Source: Candidatus Uhrbacteria bacterium
GTDB lineage: Bacteria; Patescibacteriota; Patescibacteriia; 2-12-FULL-60-25
DNA length: 64,000 nucleotides
Reading direction: 5' to 3'
Assembly: GCA_008363075.1 (NCBI GenBank)
Contig: RHKK01000004.1
Coordinates: forward strand, 1-64,000
The notes under the pieces were generated by a model that was not told where the DNA came from, did no database searches, and saw only the letters and a program-made list of their open reading frames with translations. The number at the start of each line of letters is the position of its first letter. The first letter of the stretch is position 1. This document shows, one piece after another, positions 23,536-33,428 of this stretch. A program made the position numbers and the translations under genes.

Positions 23536-24624
23536 ATGTTCAATCTGAAAGGTCAAAATTCGAATGGTCGAAGAGGGGAGCTTGTGACCCCGCACGGCAT
23601 GTTACAGACGCCGTTCTTCATGCCGATTGCGACCAAGGCGTCGGTGAAAACGCTTTCGTCTTTCGATATCGAGCAGCTCGGTTCGCCAATCGTGCTTTCG
23701 AACACGTATCATCTGTGGCTTCGTCCCGGCATGGATGTGATGAAGGAGATGGGGGGATTGCATCGCTTCATGGATTGGCATGACGCGATCCTCACCGACT
23801 CCGGCGGCTTTCAGGTGTTTTCGCTTTCCGGATTGCGAAAACTCACCGAAGAGGGTGTCGAATTCCAATCGCATATCGACGGAGCAAAGATGATGCTTAC
23901 GCCGGAGCTGTGCATGCAGATTCAGCGCACGATCGGTTCCGATATTTGTATGGTGTTGGATGTGTGCACGGAATTGCCCGCAAAACCGGGCGAAATCGAA
24001 CGTGCGCTTGAGCTTACGACGCGTTGGGCCAAACGATCGAAAGACGAATTCGAACGCACGCGCGAAGAGTCGATCAATCCCGGCGCGTTGCTCTTCGGCA
24101 TCGTGCAGGGCGGGACGGATCTCGAGCTGCGCAAACGAAGCGCGCAAGAACTCGTCGACATCGGTTTCGACGGATACTCGATCGGCGGACTCTCCGTCGG
24201 CGAACCGTTCGAGGAAGCGTGTCGCGTACTCGAGGCGCTCGACTCGATTCTCCCGAAAGACAAGCCGCGCTATTTCATGGGCGGTGCGCAACCGCATGAG
24301 ATCGTGGGCTACGTGCAGCGCGGGATCGACATGTTCGATTGCGTTCTGCCGACGCGAAACGCCCGGCACGGCACCTTGTATCGTTTCGTCCACGACGACC
24401 TGTCGCGTCCGGATTTTTATGAGATGATCCATGCGACCAATGAGAAATATAAGTACTCAAAAGACGTCATCGGGTCGGAAGGAGAATTGTCCCGTTACAC
24501 CATGGGCTATCTGCGACACCTCTTCAGCGTGAACGAGATGCTCGGCATGCGGCTCGCCACTATGAATAACGTGAAGTTTTACCTCGAGCTCATGGAAAAA
24601 CTTCGAAAGACCATCGAGGCATAG
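23536..24624 (+). CDS. tgt: tRNA-guanine transglycosylase without zinc cysteines
   Basis: Queuine/preQ1 tRNA-ribosyltransferase, which exchanges guanine 34 in GUN anticodons; 362 residues. The substrate-binding core is intact: LTDSGGFQVFSLSGLR (general acid Asp), the GLSVGEP loop and FDCVLPTRNARHGTLY with the nucleophilic Asp. The family zinc site, normally CxCxxC near the C-terminus plus a His, is missing its cysteines: the corresponding stretch reads VIGSEGELSRYTMGYLRHLF, leaving only the His-type context. The protein may use a zinc-free fold there. VTT-domain and helicase genes flank it. Confidence 0.9.
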   Translation: MFNLKGQNSNGRRGELVTPHGMLQTPFFMPIATKASVKTLSSFDIEQLGSPIVLSNTYHLWLRPGMDVMKEMGGLHRFMDWHDAILTDSGGFQVFSLSGLRKLTEEGVEFQSHIDGAKMMLTPELCMQIQRTIGSDICMVLDVCTELPAKPGEIERALELTTRWAKRSKDEFERTREESINPGALLFGIVQGGTDLELRKRSAQELVDIGFDGYSIGGLSVGEPFEEACRVLEALDSILPKDKPRYFMGGAQPHEIVGYVQRGIDMFDCVLPTRNARHGTLYRFVHDDLSRPDFYEMIHATNEKYKYSKDVIGSEGELSRYTMGYLRHLFSVNEMLGMRLATMNNVKFYLELMEKLRKTIEA

Positions 24625-24666
24625 ACGGTCTTTTCAGATTCGCACGCAACCGACACAATCGTTCGC

Positions 24667-27609
24667 ATGCCCGAAGGCCTGCTCGACATTTTGAACGAGG
24701 CGCAACGCGAAGCCGTCACGCATGGCGAGGGACCGTTGTTGATCGTGGCCGGCGCGGGAACGGGCAAAACGACCGTGCTCACCAAGCGATACGCGCATTT
24801 GCTCGCGCAAGACGATTTGAAAACAGAGAACATTCTCGCGCTGACGTTTACGGAAAAGGCGGCCGGAGAGATGGAGGATCGCGTCATCAATCTGATGCCC
24901 ACGGGCACATACGATTTCTGGATCTCAACCTTCCATGGTTTTTGCCAGCGTGTGCTCGAAGCACACGGCCTCGAAATCGGTTTGCCGAATCAATTCCGCT
25001 TGCTCACGCCGACGGATGCGTGGCTACTGCTTAAACGTCGCTTCGACGAATTGCCGCTCGACCATTACCGCCCGCTCGGCAATCCGGTGAAATTCCTGCG
25101 CGCCATTCTGCAGCACATTTCGCGTGCCAAGGACGAGGGCGTGACGCCGGAGCACTATCTCGCCTTCGCACAGGAAGCCGTGCTCGACGGCGATTCCGAA
25201 GTTGTCGAAGGCGAGCGCAGGCGTTTGATGGAGCTTGCGAATGTTTACTTCGCGTATCGCAACATGATGCTGGAGGAGGGGAGTCTCGACTTTGCAGATT
25301 TGATCCTCGAGACGCTGCGCCTGTTCCGCGAGCGCCCGAACGTTCTCGAGGAATATCGCAAGCAATTCCGCTATCTCATGGTGGACGAGTTCCAGGATAC
25401 GAACTGGGCGCAGTACGAGTTGATCAAATTGCTGTGTGGCGAGAAGCGAAACATCACCGTCGTCGGTGACGATGATCAGGCCATCTACAAATTCCGCGGC
25501 GCTTCGCTCGCCAACATCCTGCAATTTCGAGACGATTTTCCGGACGCCAAAACCGTCGCGCTGACGCAAAACTATAGATCTCACAAAGAGATTCTCGACA
25601 CGGCATACGGGTTTATCACCAAAAACAATCCGAATCGTCTCGAGGTAAAGCTCGCGGATACGGGTCTTTCCAAAAAATTGGATGCGGCGCGCGGAGAGGG
25701 CGGTTCCGTCCAACTGCTTTGGAAGCGCTCGGTGGAGGAGGAGGCGGAATCCGTCGCGGAGCAGATCAGGGAGCTAAAAGAGAAGGATAAAGACGCATCT
25801 TGGAACGATTTTGCGATTCTCGTGCGATCCAACGACGGCGCCGAGCCGTTCACCTACGCGCTCGATCGCGCCGGCGTCCCGTTTCAGTTCATGGCGCTTC
25901 GCGGCCTGTATTCGAAGCCCGCGACGCTCGACGTGCTGTGTCTGTTATCGCTGCTTGACGGGTATCACGAATCGTCGGCCGTCTGGCGCGCGATGCACCT
26001 CGGCTGTTATAACCTGCCGTCAAAAGACGTGGCCGATTTGACGCATTACGCGAAGCGCAAAGGTCTTTCGTTGTGGGGTGCACTCAAGCAGGCCGCGGAT
26101 GCGCATGTGAGCCAGGACGGCCTGCGCATCGCGAACAAGATCGTCACGCATGTCGAGGGGCTCATGGAAGCCGCGCGACGCGAATTGCCGTTGCGCGTGC
26201 TTCAGCTCGCGCTTGAGAAGTCCGAGTATCTCGCGTGGGTGATGCGTCTGCCGGAGCGCGAGAAACGTGAGTATCTCCAACATTTAAATGGTTTTGCTGA
26301 ACGTATCAAACGCTACGAGCGATCGACGCAGGGGCCGACCTTGCGCGGTTTTCTCGAAGAGTTGCGCGTGGAGATGGAGAGCGGCGAAGAGGGCGGACTT
26401 GATTTTGATCCGGACGCCGGGCCGGAGCTCGTGAAGATCATGACCGTGCACGCGTCGAAAGGATTGGAGTTCAAATACGTCTTCGTCGGTTCGCTCGTCG
26501 ACGCGCGATTCCCGAGCCGCGCGCGGTCCGAGCCCATCCCGCTGCCGGACGGACTCGTGAACGAGCGCCTTCCCGAAGGTGACGCGCATCTCGAGGAAGA
26601 GCGCCGGTTGTTCTATGTCGCCCTCACGCGCGCAAAAGACCGTCTCTATCTCGCCGGCGCGTCGCATTACGGCGGCCAACGCGCCAAAAAGCCGTCGCCG
26701 TTCTTTACCGAGGCCGGGCTTGAAGTCCCGGACGTCTCGGGTCTCTTCGACGACGCCAAGCGTCTGATGGCGCGCACGCCGGAGGAAGTCGCGGTGTCCG
26801 ACACCGTGCATTACGAATTGAAAAAACGGTTCAGCTTCACGCAGCTCGCCGCGTTCCGCAAATGTCCGTTGCAGTACAAATTCGAGCACATCTATCGCAT
26901 TCCCAAATTCGGGACCTATCAAAAAAGCTTCGGTCAATCGGTGCACAATGCGTATCAACGCATGCTCGAATTGCATCAATTTCGCGGACAGACGCAACAA
27001 GGCACGCTGTTCGGCGACGCGGTCGAGCCGTTCGAGACGACGCCGGGCGGTTTTCGCGTCACGCTCGACGAAGCGTACAAGCTCTTCGACGAGGCGTGGA
27101 TCGATGAGTGGTACGAATCGCGCGCCCGTCACGACGAGTACAAGGCGAAAGGGAGGCAGGCGATCAAAAACTTTTGGCAGGAATGCGCGGTGAAAGCGCC
27201 GGATCTCTTTGGCGTCGAGTTGGATTTTACGCTGGTACTCGGCGTTCACTCGCTCAAAGGAAAAATCGACCGCATCGACAAGCTCCCCGACGGAACCGTG
27301 GCCGTGTTCGACTATAAAACCGGACAAGCAAAGGAAGAGCTTGGCGCGGAAGACAAGGAACAGCTTCATCTCTACCAAGTCGCGCTGGAAGAGAAGGGGA
27401 TCAAGGTTTCCCGTCTCGCGTACATCTACGTGTTGGATTGGGTGATCACGGACGTGGATCTCTTGAAGGCGGAAAAACGCGAGGCGTTTCTCGGCAAAGT
27501 CTCCGAACGCATGGAAGCGATCACTCTCTCCGATTTCAAGCCGACGCCGGAGCCGTTTACGTGCAAATATTGTGACTTCAGGAGTATTTGTGAGTTTCGG
27601 AAATCGTGA
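24667..27609 (+). CDS. UvrD/PcrA-type helicase fused to RecB-like nuclease with Fe-S staple
   Basis: A 980-residue SF1A helicase-nuclease. The motor shows Walker A GAGTGKTTVLTKR (about residue 28), Walker B VDEFQDTN, VVGDDDQAIYKFRGA, MTVHASKGLEFKYVF and FYVALTRAKDRLYL. A RecB/AddB-type PD-(D/E)xK nuclease follows at about 725-980, with LKGKIDRID and VFDYKTG. Four cysteines fit the iron-sulfur staple of AddB: one in FRKCPLQYKF (about 731) and three in CKYCDFRSIC at the very end, spaced exactly C-x2-C-x5-C. It could act in double-strand break processing as a single-chain AddAB-like enzyme. It starts 42 bases after tgt. Confidence 0.93.
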   Translation: MPEGLLDILNEAQREAVTHGEGPLLIVAGAGTGKTTVLTKRYAHLLAQDDLKTENILALTFTEKAAGEMEDRVINLMPTGTYDFWISTFHGFCQRVLEAHGLEIGLPNQFRLLTPTDAWLLLKRRFDELPLDHYRPLGNPVKFLRAILQHISRAKDEGVTPEHYLAFAQEAVLDGDSEVVEGERRRLMELANVYFAYRNMMLEEGSLDFADLILETLRLFRERPNVLEEYRKQFRYLMVDEFQDTNWAQYELIKLLCGEKRNITVVGDDDQAIYKFRGASLANILQFRDDFPDAKTVALTQNYRSHKEILDTAYGFITKNNPNRLEVKLADTGLSKKLDAARGEGGSVQLLWKRSVEEEAESVAEQIRELKEKDKDASWNDFAILVRSNDGAEPFTYALDRAGVPFQFMALRGLYSKPATLDVLCLLSLLDGYHESSAVWRAMHLGCYNLPSKDVADLTHYAKRKGLSLWGALKQAADAHVSQDGLRIANKIVTHVEGLMEAARRELPLRVLQLALEKSEYLAWVMRLPEREKREYLQHLNGFAERIKRYERSTQGPTLRGFLEELRVEMESGEEGGLDFDPDAGPELVKIMTVHASKGLEFKYVFVGSLVDARFPSRARSEPIPLPDGLVNERLPEGDAHLEEERRLFYVALTRAKDRLYLAGASHYGGQRAKKPSPFFTEAGLEVPDVSGLFDDAKRLMARTPEEVAVSDTVHYELKKRFSFTQLAAFRKCPLQYKFEHIYRIPKFGTYQKSFGQSVHNAYQRMLELHQFRGQTQQGTLFGDAVEPFETTPGGFRVTLDEAYKLFDEAWIDEWYESRARHDEYKAKGRQAIKNFWQECAVKAPDLFGVELDFTLVLGVHSLKGKIDRIDKLPDGTVAVFDYKTGQAKEELGAEDKEQLHLYQVALEEKGIKVSRLAYIYVLDWVITDVDLLKAEKREAFLGKVSERMEAITLSDFKPTPEPFTCKYCDFRSICEFRKS

Positions 27610-27679
27610 AGCCGTTCCCGTGAGAACTGGACGATCCGGGCAGGCCGTGCTATTTTGACGCTGATACGTACAGACGGAC

Positions 27680-28135
27680 ATGCAGAGAAATACCCCACTC
27701 GCCATTGTCGCATTCGTGACGATCCTTCTCGCCGCGGTGGTTCAGATTTGCAAACCGATGCAGATGTACTGCGGTCCCTCCTGTGCGGCGGCACCGATGG
27801 CGAGCGCCGTCTCCTCGATGGGTGATGGGATGACGGATGCGATGCCGGGCGAATGTTCCGAGCGAACGGTTTCGTGCGCGGCCTCGGGCGACATCGGGCA
27901 CATGGCCCTCTTCTCGGAAGCATTCCCGTCGCAATTCGCCGGGACGGTGACGCTGCTTCCGTTGTTTGTCGCGTTGGCGCTTCTTTCCTTGTTGAAACGC
28001 TCCTCCGAGAAAAGCCCACAGCCGCTGAAGGCCCGTCTGGCAAGTCTCGTGAGACGACGCGCGAATGTCGCCCGGATCGATCCGATGGCGTTCGCGTTAC
28101 GACGAGGCATTCTCCAACCCATTTTGTACGCGTAG
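27680..28135 (+). CDS. Cys/Met-rich two-helix membrane protein at the head of the copper island
   Basis: A 151-residue protein: an N-terminal helix (about 6-25), an extracytoplasmic loop of about 65 residues rich in Cys and Met (QICKPMQMYCGPSC, SSMGDGMTDAMPGEC), a second helix (about 88-108) and a basic C-tail. Thiol and thioether clusters are typical Cu(I) ligands, and copper chaperone and ATPase genes follow directly. A copper-sensing or copper-binding role is an inference. The protein at 33024 has the same topology. Confidence 0.65.
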   Translation: MQRNTPLAIVAFVTILLAAVVQICKPMQMYCGPSCAAAPMASAVSSMGDGMTDAMPGECSERTVSCAASGDIGHMALFSEAFPSQFAGTVTLLPLFVALALLSLLKRSSEKSPQPLKARLASLVRRRANVARIDPMAFALRRGILQPILYA

Positions 28136-28213
28136 GAGTTGAGACGGCGAAGGTCCGGGAGATCCCGAGGCCACATTCGCCGTTTTATTCGTGTTGCCGA
28201 ATCGGATTCGAAT

Positions 28214-29839
28214 ATGAATCAACCTCCACTTCCTCATGTCTATATCTTCGAGATCGACTCTCTTCATTCGACCGCCCGCGCCGAACGCTTGAACGCTCTC
28301 GTGCGCGAGGCGCTTGCCTCCGTCGAGGGGGCGCAGACGATCGCCACCGATACGGAGCGCCGGCTTCTGACGCTCTCAAGCTCCGTACCGCTCGACATCG
28401 TCGCGTTGAAACGACGGCTCGTGCCGGAGGGGTTCCACGTGCGCGTTCACGAGTCGTCCGCATCCCGGCCGTCCCAAACGATGGAGCTGTGCGTGGACGG
28501 CATGACGTGCCGCAGCTGCGAACTCGCGGTCGAGCGTGCGTGGAAAACACTCGACGGCGTCCAGTCCGTGCAAGTCGATGCCGCCCGGGGAACGGCCCAG
28601 GTATGCCTGTCCGGTTGCGGCCCTTCTCTCAAGGTGTTGCAGGGCGCGCTGGACGAAAAGAAATATCGCGTGCGTCCGGGCGGAGAACGCCCCGCGGCAT
28701 CCGCATCCGCCCCGAGGCCTTCGGCGATCGAGCTCGCCGGACTGTTCGGACTGGTTCTTCTGCTCGGGATCCTGATGTCGAAGCTCGGGCTGCTGAAACC
28801 TGACTTTGCCGTCGGAAGCGGGATGAGCTTCGGCGCCATCTTCCTCGTGGGACTGGTCGCCGCAAGTTCTTCCTGCATCGCCGTGACCGGCGGATTGCTG
28901 TTGTCCGCGGCGGCAACGTTCAATCGTCGCTTCGGGTCTGCCGCACCGGTGTCGCGCATGCGGCCGGTCGCGTTATTCGTCGGGGGACGCATCGCGAGCT
29001 ATGCGTTGTTCGGCGGCATTCTCGGTACCGTGGGACAGGCACTCACACCGTCGCCCCTGGTCACCGCCGGCATCACCGTTGCGGCCGCGTTGTACATGCT
29101 GGTCATGGGCCTCGACATGCTGCACATCGCCCCGGCGTGGCTCAAACGGTTCATGCCGAAAATGCCGAAGGGCCTCGCGCATCGTGTGATGGACGCCGAA
29201 GGAAACACGCACCCGCTCGCGCCGGTCGGTCTCGGCGCCGCGACGGTGTTCCTGCCATGTGGATTCACGCAGGCGCTGCAGCTCTACGCGCTTACGACCG
29301 GGAGCTTCTGGGCCGGCGCGATGACGCTTCTGGCGTTCGCGCTCGGAACGGCGCCGTCCCTGCTCGCGCTCGGATGGGCGTCGAGTTCGCTCAAGGGCAA
29401 GGTCGGACGATTCTTCTTCAAATTCTCCGGCGCGCTTGTCGTGGTGCTCGGCCTTTGGAACATCCAGAACGGTATGACGCTTGCGGGCTATCCGCTCGCC
29501 CTGCCGGAGCTCTCGTTCACTCCGAGGGTGGAAGCTTCGTCCGGCGACCGCGCGGTCACGACGGATGCCCGAGGCGTCCAGGTGATGCGGATGCGCGTCG
29601 TCTACGACTACGAGCCGAACCGGTTCACGATCAAGGCCGGTCAGCCGACGCGTTGGGAAATCGACGGTTCGAAGGGAGCGGGCTGCGCCATGGCGCTCGT
29701 CTCGCGACAGCTGGGCATCCAGCAGTTCCTGACGAAAGGGCCGAATGTGATCGAATTCACGGCGCCCTCGCAGCCCGGGATCTACCAGTTCAGCTGTTCG
29801 ATGGGCATGTATCGCGGCCAGATCGCCGTCGTACCGTAA
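28214..29839 (+). CDS. HMA - DsbD-like membrane - cupredoxin fusion protein
   Basis: About 541 residues with three parts. Residues 1-75 look like a degenerate heavy-metal-associated (HMA) domain without cysteines. Residues about 85-150 are a true HMA domain with MTCRSCEL. Residues about 175-400 form a six-helix DsbD/TauE-like membrane domain (LVGLVAASSSCIAVTGGLLL; VFLPCGFTQALQLYALTTGS with the conserved PCG). The end (about 445-541) is a cupredoxin-like domain, FTIKAGQPTRWEIDGSKGAG to YQFSCSMGMYRGQI, where the C and M residues suit a copper site. Likely moves Cu(I) or electrons across the membrane. The ATG at 28214 is used; upstream codons are unlike coding sequence. Confidence 0.85.
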   Translation: MNQPPLPHVYIFEIDSLHSTARAERLNALVREALASVEGAQTIATDTERRLLTLSSSVPLDIVALKRRLVPEGFHVRVHESSASRPSQTMELCVDGMTCRSCELAVERAWKTLDGVQSVQVDAARGTAQVCLSGCGPSLKVLQGALDEKKYRVRPGGERPAASASAPRPSAIELAGLFGLVLLLGILMSKLGLLKPDFAVGSGMSFGAIFLVGLVAASSSCIAVTGGLLLSAAATFNRRFGSAAPVSRMRPVALFVGGRIASYALFGGILGTVGQALTPSPLVTAGITVAAALYMLVMGLDMLHIAPAWLKRFMPKMPKGLAHRVMDAEGNTHPLAPVGLGAATVFLPCGFTQALQLYALTTGSFWAGAMTLLAFALGTAPSLLALGWASSSLKGKVGRFFFKFSGALVVVLGLWNIQNGMTLAGYPLALPELSFTPRVEASSGDRAVTTDARGVQVMRMRVVYDYEPNRFTIKAGQPTRWEIDGSKGAGCAMALVSRQLGIQQFLTKGPNVIEFTAPSQPGIYQFSCSMGMYRGQIAVVP

Positions 29840-29870
29840 ACGTCTCATCCTCTATCACTCACAAATCAAT

Positions 29871-30074
29871 ATGATCACCACATTCAATATCGACGGCATG
29901 CACTGCACGTCCTGCAAAGTCCTGATTGAAGATGCCTGCGCGGACGTTCCCGGGGTCATCGCCTGTCAGGTGGACGTCGATGCCGGGATTGCCGTCATCG
30001 AACACGATGCGGACCGGGCGGCGCTTGCGCGGGCGATCCAAGCGCTTGGCTATCAGGCGCAAGAAGTCGTATGA
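29871..30074 (+). CDS. copZ: CopZ-like copper chaperone
   Basis: A 67-residue single HMA domain with the metal motif GMHCTSC near residue 11 and the full beta-alpha-beta pattern, the right size for CopZ/Atx1-type chaperones that hand Cu(I) to CopA. Its stop overlaps the start of the CopA gene by 4 bases (ATGA), so the two are translationally coupled. Metal identity is inferred from motif and neighbours; zinc cannot be excluded from the domain alone. Confidence 0.88.
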   Translation: MITTFNIDGMHCTSCKVLIEDACADVPGVIACQVDVDAGIAVIEHDADRAALARAIQALGYQAQEVV

Positions 30075-32773
30075 AGAACGACGTACTTGGCATTGTCGGA
30101 ATAAAATGCGAATCCTGCCCGCCGAAGGATGCCGGCAACGCGTCCGACGGCACGCGCGTATCCGTGAAACGCGACCTGCACGCCGAAGGGACGTTGCGCG
30201 TGTGGCCGAACGGGGTCTCGGAATTCGAGGGAACCATCCGTTGCGAGAGCGACGGCGCCTTCGCCCCGCGCGATGCGAACGAGGCTCCTCAATTGGCCGC
30301 CGCGCTGCGGGAACTTGTCCTCGGTCCCTTGCTCGAACGGCTTGAACGGCCCGCGCCGGCGCCCGTCCCCGACGTCCCTTCGTCAACATCCGCCGTCTCG
30401 GCGGAGGTGCCGGCTCGTGCCGCATCCGTCCCCGCGGGGGAGGCGCGCCGGAGTTTTCACCTGTTCGGCATGCATTGTTCAAGTTGCGCGACGCTGATCG
30501 AACGCAAGGTGAAAAAGATTCCCGGCGTCACCCAGGCGAACGTCAATTACGGGGCCGAAAAGCTGCTCGTCGTTTTGGACGCGGGGATGGCGAATGATGA
30601 GGCAATCCTACGCGCCGTTAAGGACGCGGGCTATCGCGCGGAAACGGTCGTGGCGGCGGATCAGGGGGCGGAACGAAAAAAACGGGAGAAGGAAATCGCG
30701 TCCTATCGCAAGAAGTTTCTGGTCGGTCTGGGGTTTAGTATCCCGCTCATCTACTTCATGCTCGCGGACTTCATCCCGTTCATCCCGTTCCGCGACGCCG
30801 TCCTATCGAGCATGGGATTCCTCTCGCTGATCCTCGCGCTTCCCGTCCAGTTCGTCCTGGGCTGGGGGTTCTACAAGGGCATGTGGTCGAGCCTGCGCAT
30901 GAAGACGTTCAACATGGACAGTCTCATCGCGATCGGCACGAGCACGGCCTTCTTCTACAGCCTGTTCGAATTCGTCCGTTACGTCGTCGTGAACGGCACG
31001 GTGATCGCCCCGATGGGGTCGAAGATCCCCGACCTCTACTTCGAGGTCAGCGCGTTCCTGATCACCTTCGTGCTAATGGGGAAATGGCTCGAGGCGCGGG
31101 CGAAAGGCAAGACGAGCGAGGCGATCAAGAAGCTCATGGGATTGCAGGCGAAGACGGCGCGCGTCATTCGCAACGGGGCCACGTCCGATATTCCCGTCGA
31201 AGCCGTCGTCGCCGACGACGTGGTCGTCGTGCGTCCGGGCGAGAAGGTGCCGGTGGACGGCGTCATCATCAAGGGGCTTTCCTCCGTGGACGAGTCCATG
31301 CTGACCGGGGAGAGCATCCCGGTGGAAAAGAAGGAGGGCGACACCGTGATCGGTTCGACGATCAATAAGAATGGCAGCTTCGAATTCCGCGCGACGCGTG
31401 TCGGATCGGAAACGGCGCTCGCGCAGATCATCCGTCTCATCGAGGACGCGCAGGGATCGAAGGCGCCCATCCAGGCGCACGCGGACCGCATCAGCGCCTG
31501 GTTCGTACCGGCGGTGATGATCGTCGCGGGGTTGACGTTCGTGATCTGGTACTTCCTGCTCGGCGCTTCGCTTGCGTTCGCGCTCCTCGCGTTCGTGTCC
31601 GTGATCGTAATTGCCTGTCCGTGCGCCCTCGGCCTCGGCACGCCGACCGCGGTCATGGTGGGAACCGGCAAAGGCGCGGAACACGGTATCCTGATCAAGG
31701 GCGGGGAGCCGCTCGAAGCGCTGTCCAAGGTGAACGCGGTCGTCTTTGACAAGACCGGCACGCTCACCAAGGGCAAGCCCGAGGTGACGGATGTCGTCTC
31801 CATGAGCTCGATCGACGAGGACGAGGTGCTCGCGCTTGCGGGAAGCCTGGAAGCTTCTTCGGAACACCCGCTCGCGGAGAGCATCCACGCGTTCGCGGTC
31901 GAGGAAGGTGCGCTCCTGCAGGATGTCATGGGATTCCGGGCGATTCCCGGCCACGGCGTCGCGGGGTCGATCGGCGATTGTGAGTACTTCCTCGGCAACC
32001 GCAAGCTCATGGCGCAGATCGGTCTTGACGCGGCTTCGGCGGAGAAACGTCTGCAACGGCTGGAGGACGGCGGCAAGACGGCGATGCTCCTTGCATCCAA
32101 GGAGACGATTCTCGGGATCGTCGCCGTGGCGGACACGGTCAAGGAAACGTCGCGCGACGCCGTGAAAGAGCTGCGAAAGATGGGGCTCGCCGTCTACATG
32201 ATCACGGGCGACAATCAACGCACCGCGCATGCCGTCGCCAAACAGGTCGGGATCGACAACATCCTCGCCGAGGTACTTCCGGAAGACAAGGCGAACGAGG
32301 TGAAAAAGATCCAGGGCAGTGGGGCGAAGGTCGCCATGGTCGGCGACGGCGTCAACGACAGTCCCGCGCTTGCGCAAGCCGACGTGGGTATCGCGATGGG
32401 CAGCGGCGCCGACGTAGCGATGGAGGCCGGCGGCATCGTGATCATCAAGAACGATCTTCACGACGTGATCCACGCGATCCGACTCTCGAAGAAGACGCTC
32501 GGAAAGATCAAGCAAAACCTCTTCTTCGCGCTGTTCTACAACGTGATCGGCATTCCCGTGGCGGCGCGCGTGTTCATCGGCCTCGGAATGGTGCTCCGCC
32601 CCGAGCTCGCGGGACTCGCGATGGCCTTCAGCTCGGTGTCCGTCGTCATGAACTCGCTCCTGCTCAAAGGCTTCCATCCGGAAAGAAAGAACTACCTTTC
32701 CGACTACGCCCCGATTGCGTTGACGGCGGTCTTCACGCTCATGTTCATCGGGTTCGCCCGGCTAAGCGCCTAG
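30071..32773 (+). CDS. copA: Copper-exporting P1B-type ATPase CopA with extra N-terminal domain
   Basis: A 900-residue Cu(I) efflux ATPase. Residues 1-120 form an unrecognised domain starting [16 protein letters not shown] and ending in a Pro/Ala linker. An HMA domain with GMHCSSC (about 136-142) follows, then eight membrane helices. TGES is in the actuator, the CPC metal motif is at C516 ([14 protein letters not shown]), the phosphorylated Asp is D560 in [11 protein letters not shown] is in SSEHPLAES, and [16 protein letters not shown] precedes the last helices. CPC indicates the monovalent copper subclass. Coupled to copZ. Confidence 0.95.
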   Translation: MKNDVLGIVGIKCESCPPKDAGNASDGTRVSVKRDLHAEGTLRVWPNGVSEFEGTIRCESDGAFAPRDANEAPQLAAALRELVLGPLLERLERPAPAPVPDVPSSTSAVSAEVPARAASVPAGEARRSFHLFGMHCSSCATLIERKVKKIPGVTQANVNYGAEKLLVVLDAGMANDEAILRAVKDAGYRAETVVAADQGAERKKREKEIASYRKKFLVGLGFSIPLIYFMLADFIPFIPFRDAVLSSMGFLSLILALPVQFVLGWGFYKGMWSSLRMKTFNMDSLIAIGTSTAFFYSLFEFVRYVVVNGTVIAPMGSKIPDLYFEVSAFLITFVLMGKWLEARAKGKTSEAIKKLMGLQAKTARVIRNGATSDIPVEAVVADDVVVVRPGEKVPVDGVIIKGLSSVDESMLTGESIPVEKKEGDTVIGSTINKNGSFEFRATRVGSETALAQIIRLIEDAQGSKAPIQAHADRISAWFVPAVMIVAGLTFVIWYFLLGASLAFALLAFVSVIVIACPCALGLGTPTAVMVGTGKGAEHGILIKGGEPLEALSKVNAVVFDKTGTLTKGKPEVTDVVSMSSIDEDEVLALAGSLEASSEHPLAESIHAFAVEEGALLQDVMGFRAIPGHGVAGSIGDCEYFLGNRKLMAQIGLDAASAEKRLQRLEDGGKTAMLLASKETILGIVAVADTVKETSRDAVKELRKMGLAVYMITGDNQRTAHAVAKQVGIDNILAEVLPEDKANEVKKIQGSGAKVAMVGDGVNDSPALAQADVGIAMGSGADVAMEAGGIVIIKNDLHDVIHAIRLSKKTLGKIKQNLFFALFYNVIGIPVAARVFIGLGMVLRPELAGLAMAFSSVSVVMNSLLLKGFHPERKNYLSDYAPIALTAVFTLMFIGFARLSA

Positions 32774-32779
32774 CCCTAT

Positions 32780-32968
32780 ATGGCCGTGATCGAAAACGCA
32801 TCGAATGCGCAAGAGACCGGGCAGACGCACGAAGTCGGGAACCGGGCGCAGACGATCTGGGAACAGATGTCGCCGCGTGTCGCGCTGATCCTCGGATTCA
32901 GCGTGGCCGTCTCGGCGAGCAGCGTGTTCGTGCTGTTGATCGTGTTGAGGGCGTGGCTCGGTGCGTGA
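32780..32968 (+). CDS. Small single-helix membrane protein
   Basis: A 62-residue protein with a hydrophilic first half and one C-terminal helix (about residues 35-58, VALILGFSVAVSASSVFVLL). It starts 6 bases after copA, so it is in the copper transcript. Unknown function; it could be a small regulatory subunit of the ATPase. Confidence 0.55.
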   Translation: MAVIENASNAQETGQTHEVGNRAQTIWEQMSPRVALILGFSVAVSASSVFVLLIVLRAWLGA

Positions 32969-33023
32969 GCGCGCGAGGGAAGCCCGGGATGCATCCCGGA
33001 ACCGGGAATGGTATAACGATGGC

Positions 33024-33428
33024 ATGATGCGGGGAGACGGACGATCCGCGATGCGCGGATGGATGCACGGCCTGGTCGCGTTGGCGACCGTCGTCGTCGT
33101 GTTTTCCGCCTCCTGCCACACCGCACTCGGGCTTCCGCAGCGCCATGATCCGCATGAAGCCGGTCAGTGCAAGCAACACACGTTGAGGGAGTTGGCCGAT
33201 GCGCCGGCCCTGATCCTGAAGGACGCGAACCCGCCCAGGCCGCTGGAAGCGACGTGGCTCGCGGTGTCGCTCTTACTCATCTTGTCCCTCGTCCGCCGCG
33301 TCGAAGACGATCGGCGAGCAGACATCCGCGCACGCATTCGTCAGCTTGCCTGGATTTGGGCCAGAGGCTCGCCGATCACGGCAAGTCGGTTCATGCCGAT
33401 ACACACCCCCCGTTCCGAAACCGCGTAA
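33024..33428 (+). CDS. Cys/His-containing two-helix membrane protein
   Basis: About 134 residues. An N-terminal helix (about 13-30) leads into a Cys/His loop (SCHTALGLPQRHDPHEAGQC KQH), then a second helix (about 80-96) and a basic tail. TGGTATAAC immediately upstream resembles an extended -10. Layout and length parallel the protein at 27680, though sequences are only loosely alike. The ATG at 33024 is used; ATG at 33051 is another option. A hairpin covers its stop. Confidence 0.5.
   Translation: MMRGDGRSAMRGWMHGLVALATVVVVFSASCHTALGLPQRHDPHEAGQCKQHTLRELADAPALILKDANPPRPLEATWLAVSLLLILSLVRRVEDDRRADIRARIRQLAWIWARGSPITASRFMPIHTPRSETA

Noticed and set aside
26284-27705. Minus-strand frame of 473 codons opposite the helicase
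   Set aside because: GC-rich codon bias makes long antisense frames; the plus strand carries all helicase and nuclease motifs.
31073-32677. Minus-strand frame of 534 codons opposite copA
   Set aside because: Shadow frame; His/Arg-rich without domain pattern, while copA motifs are complete.
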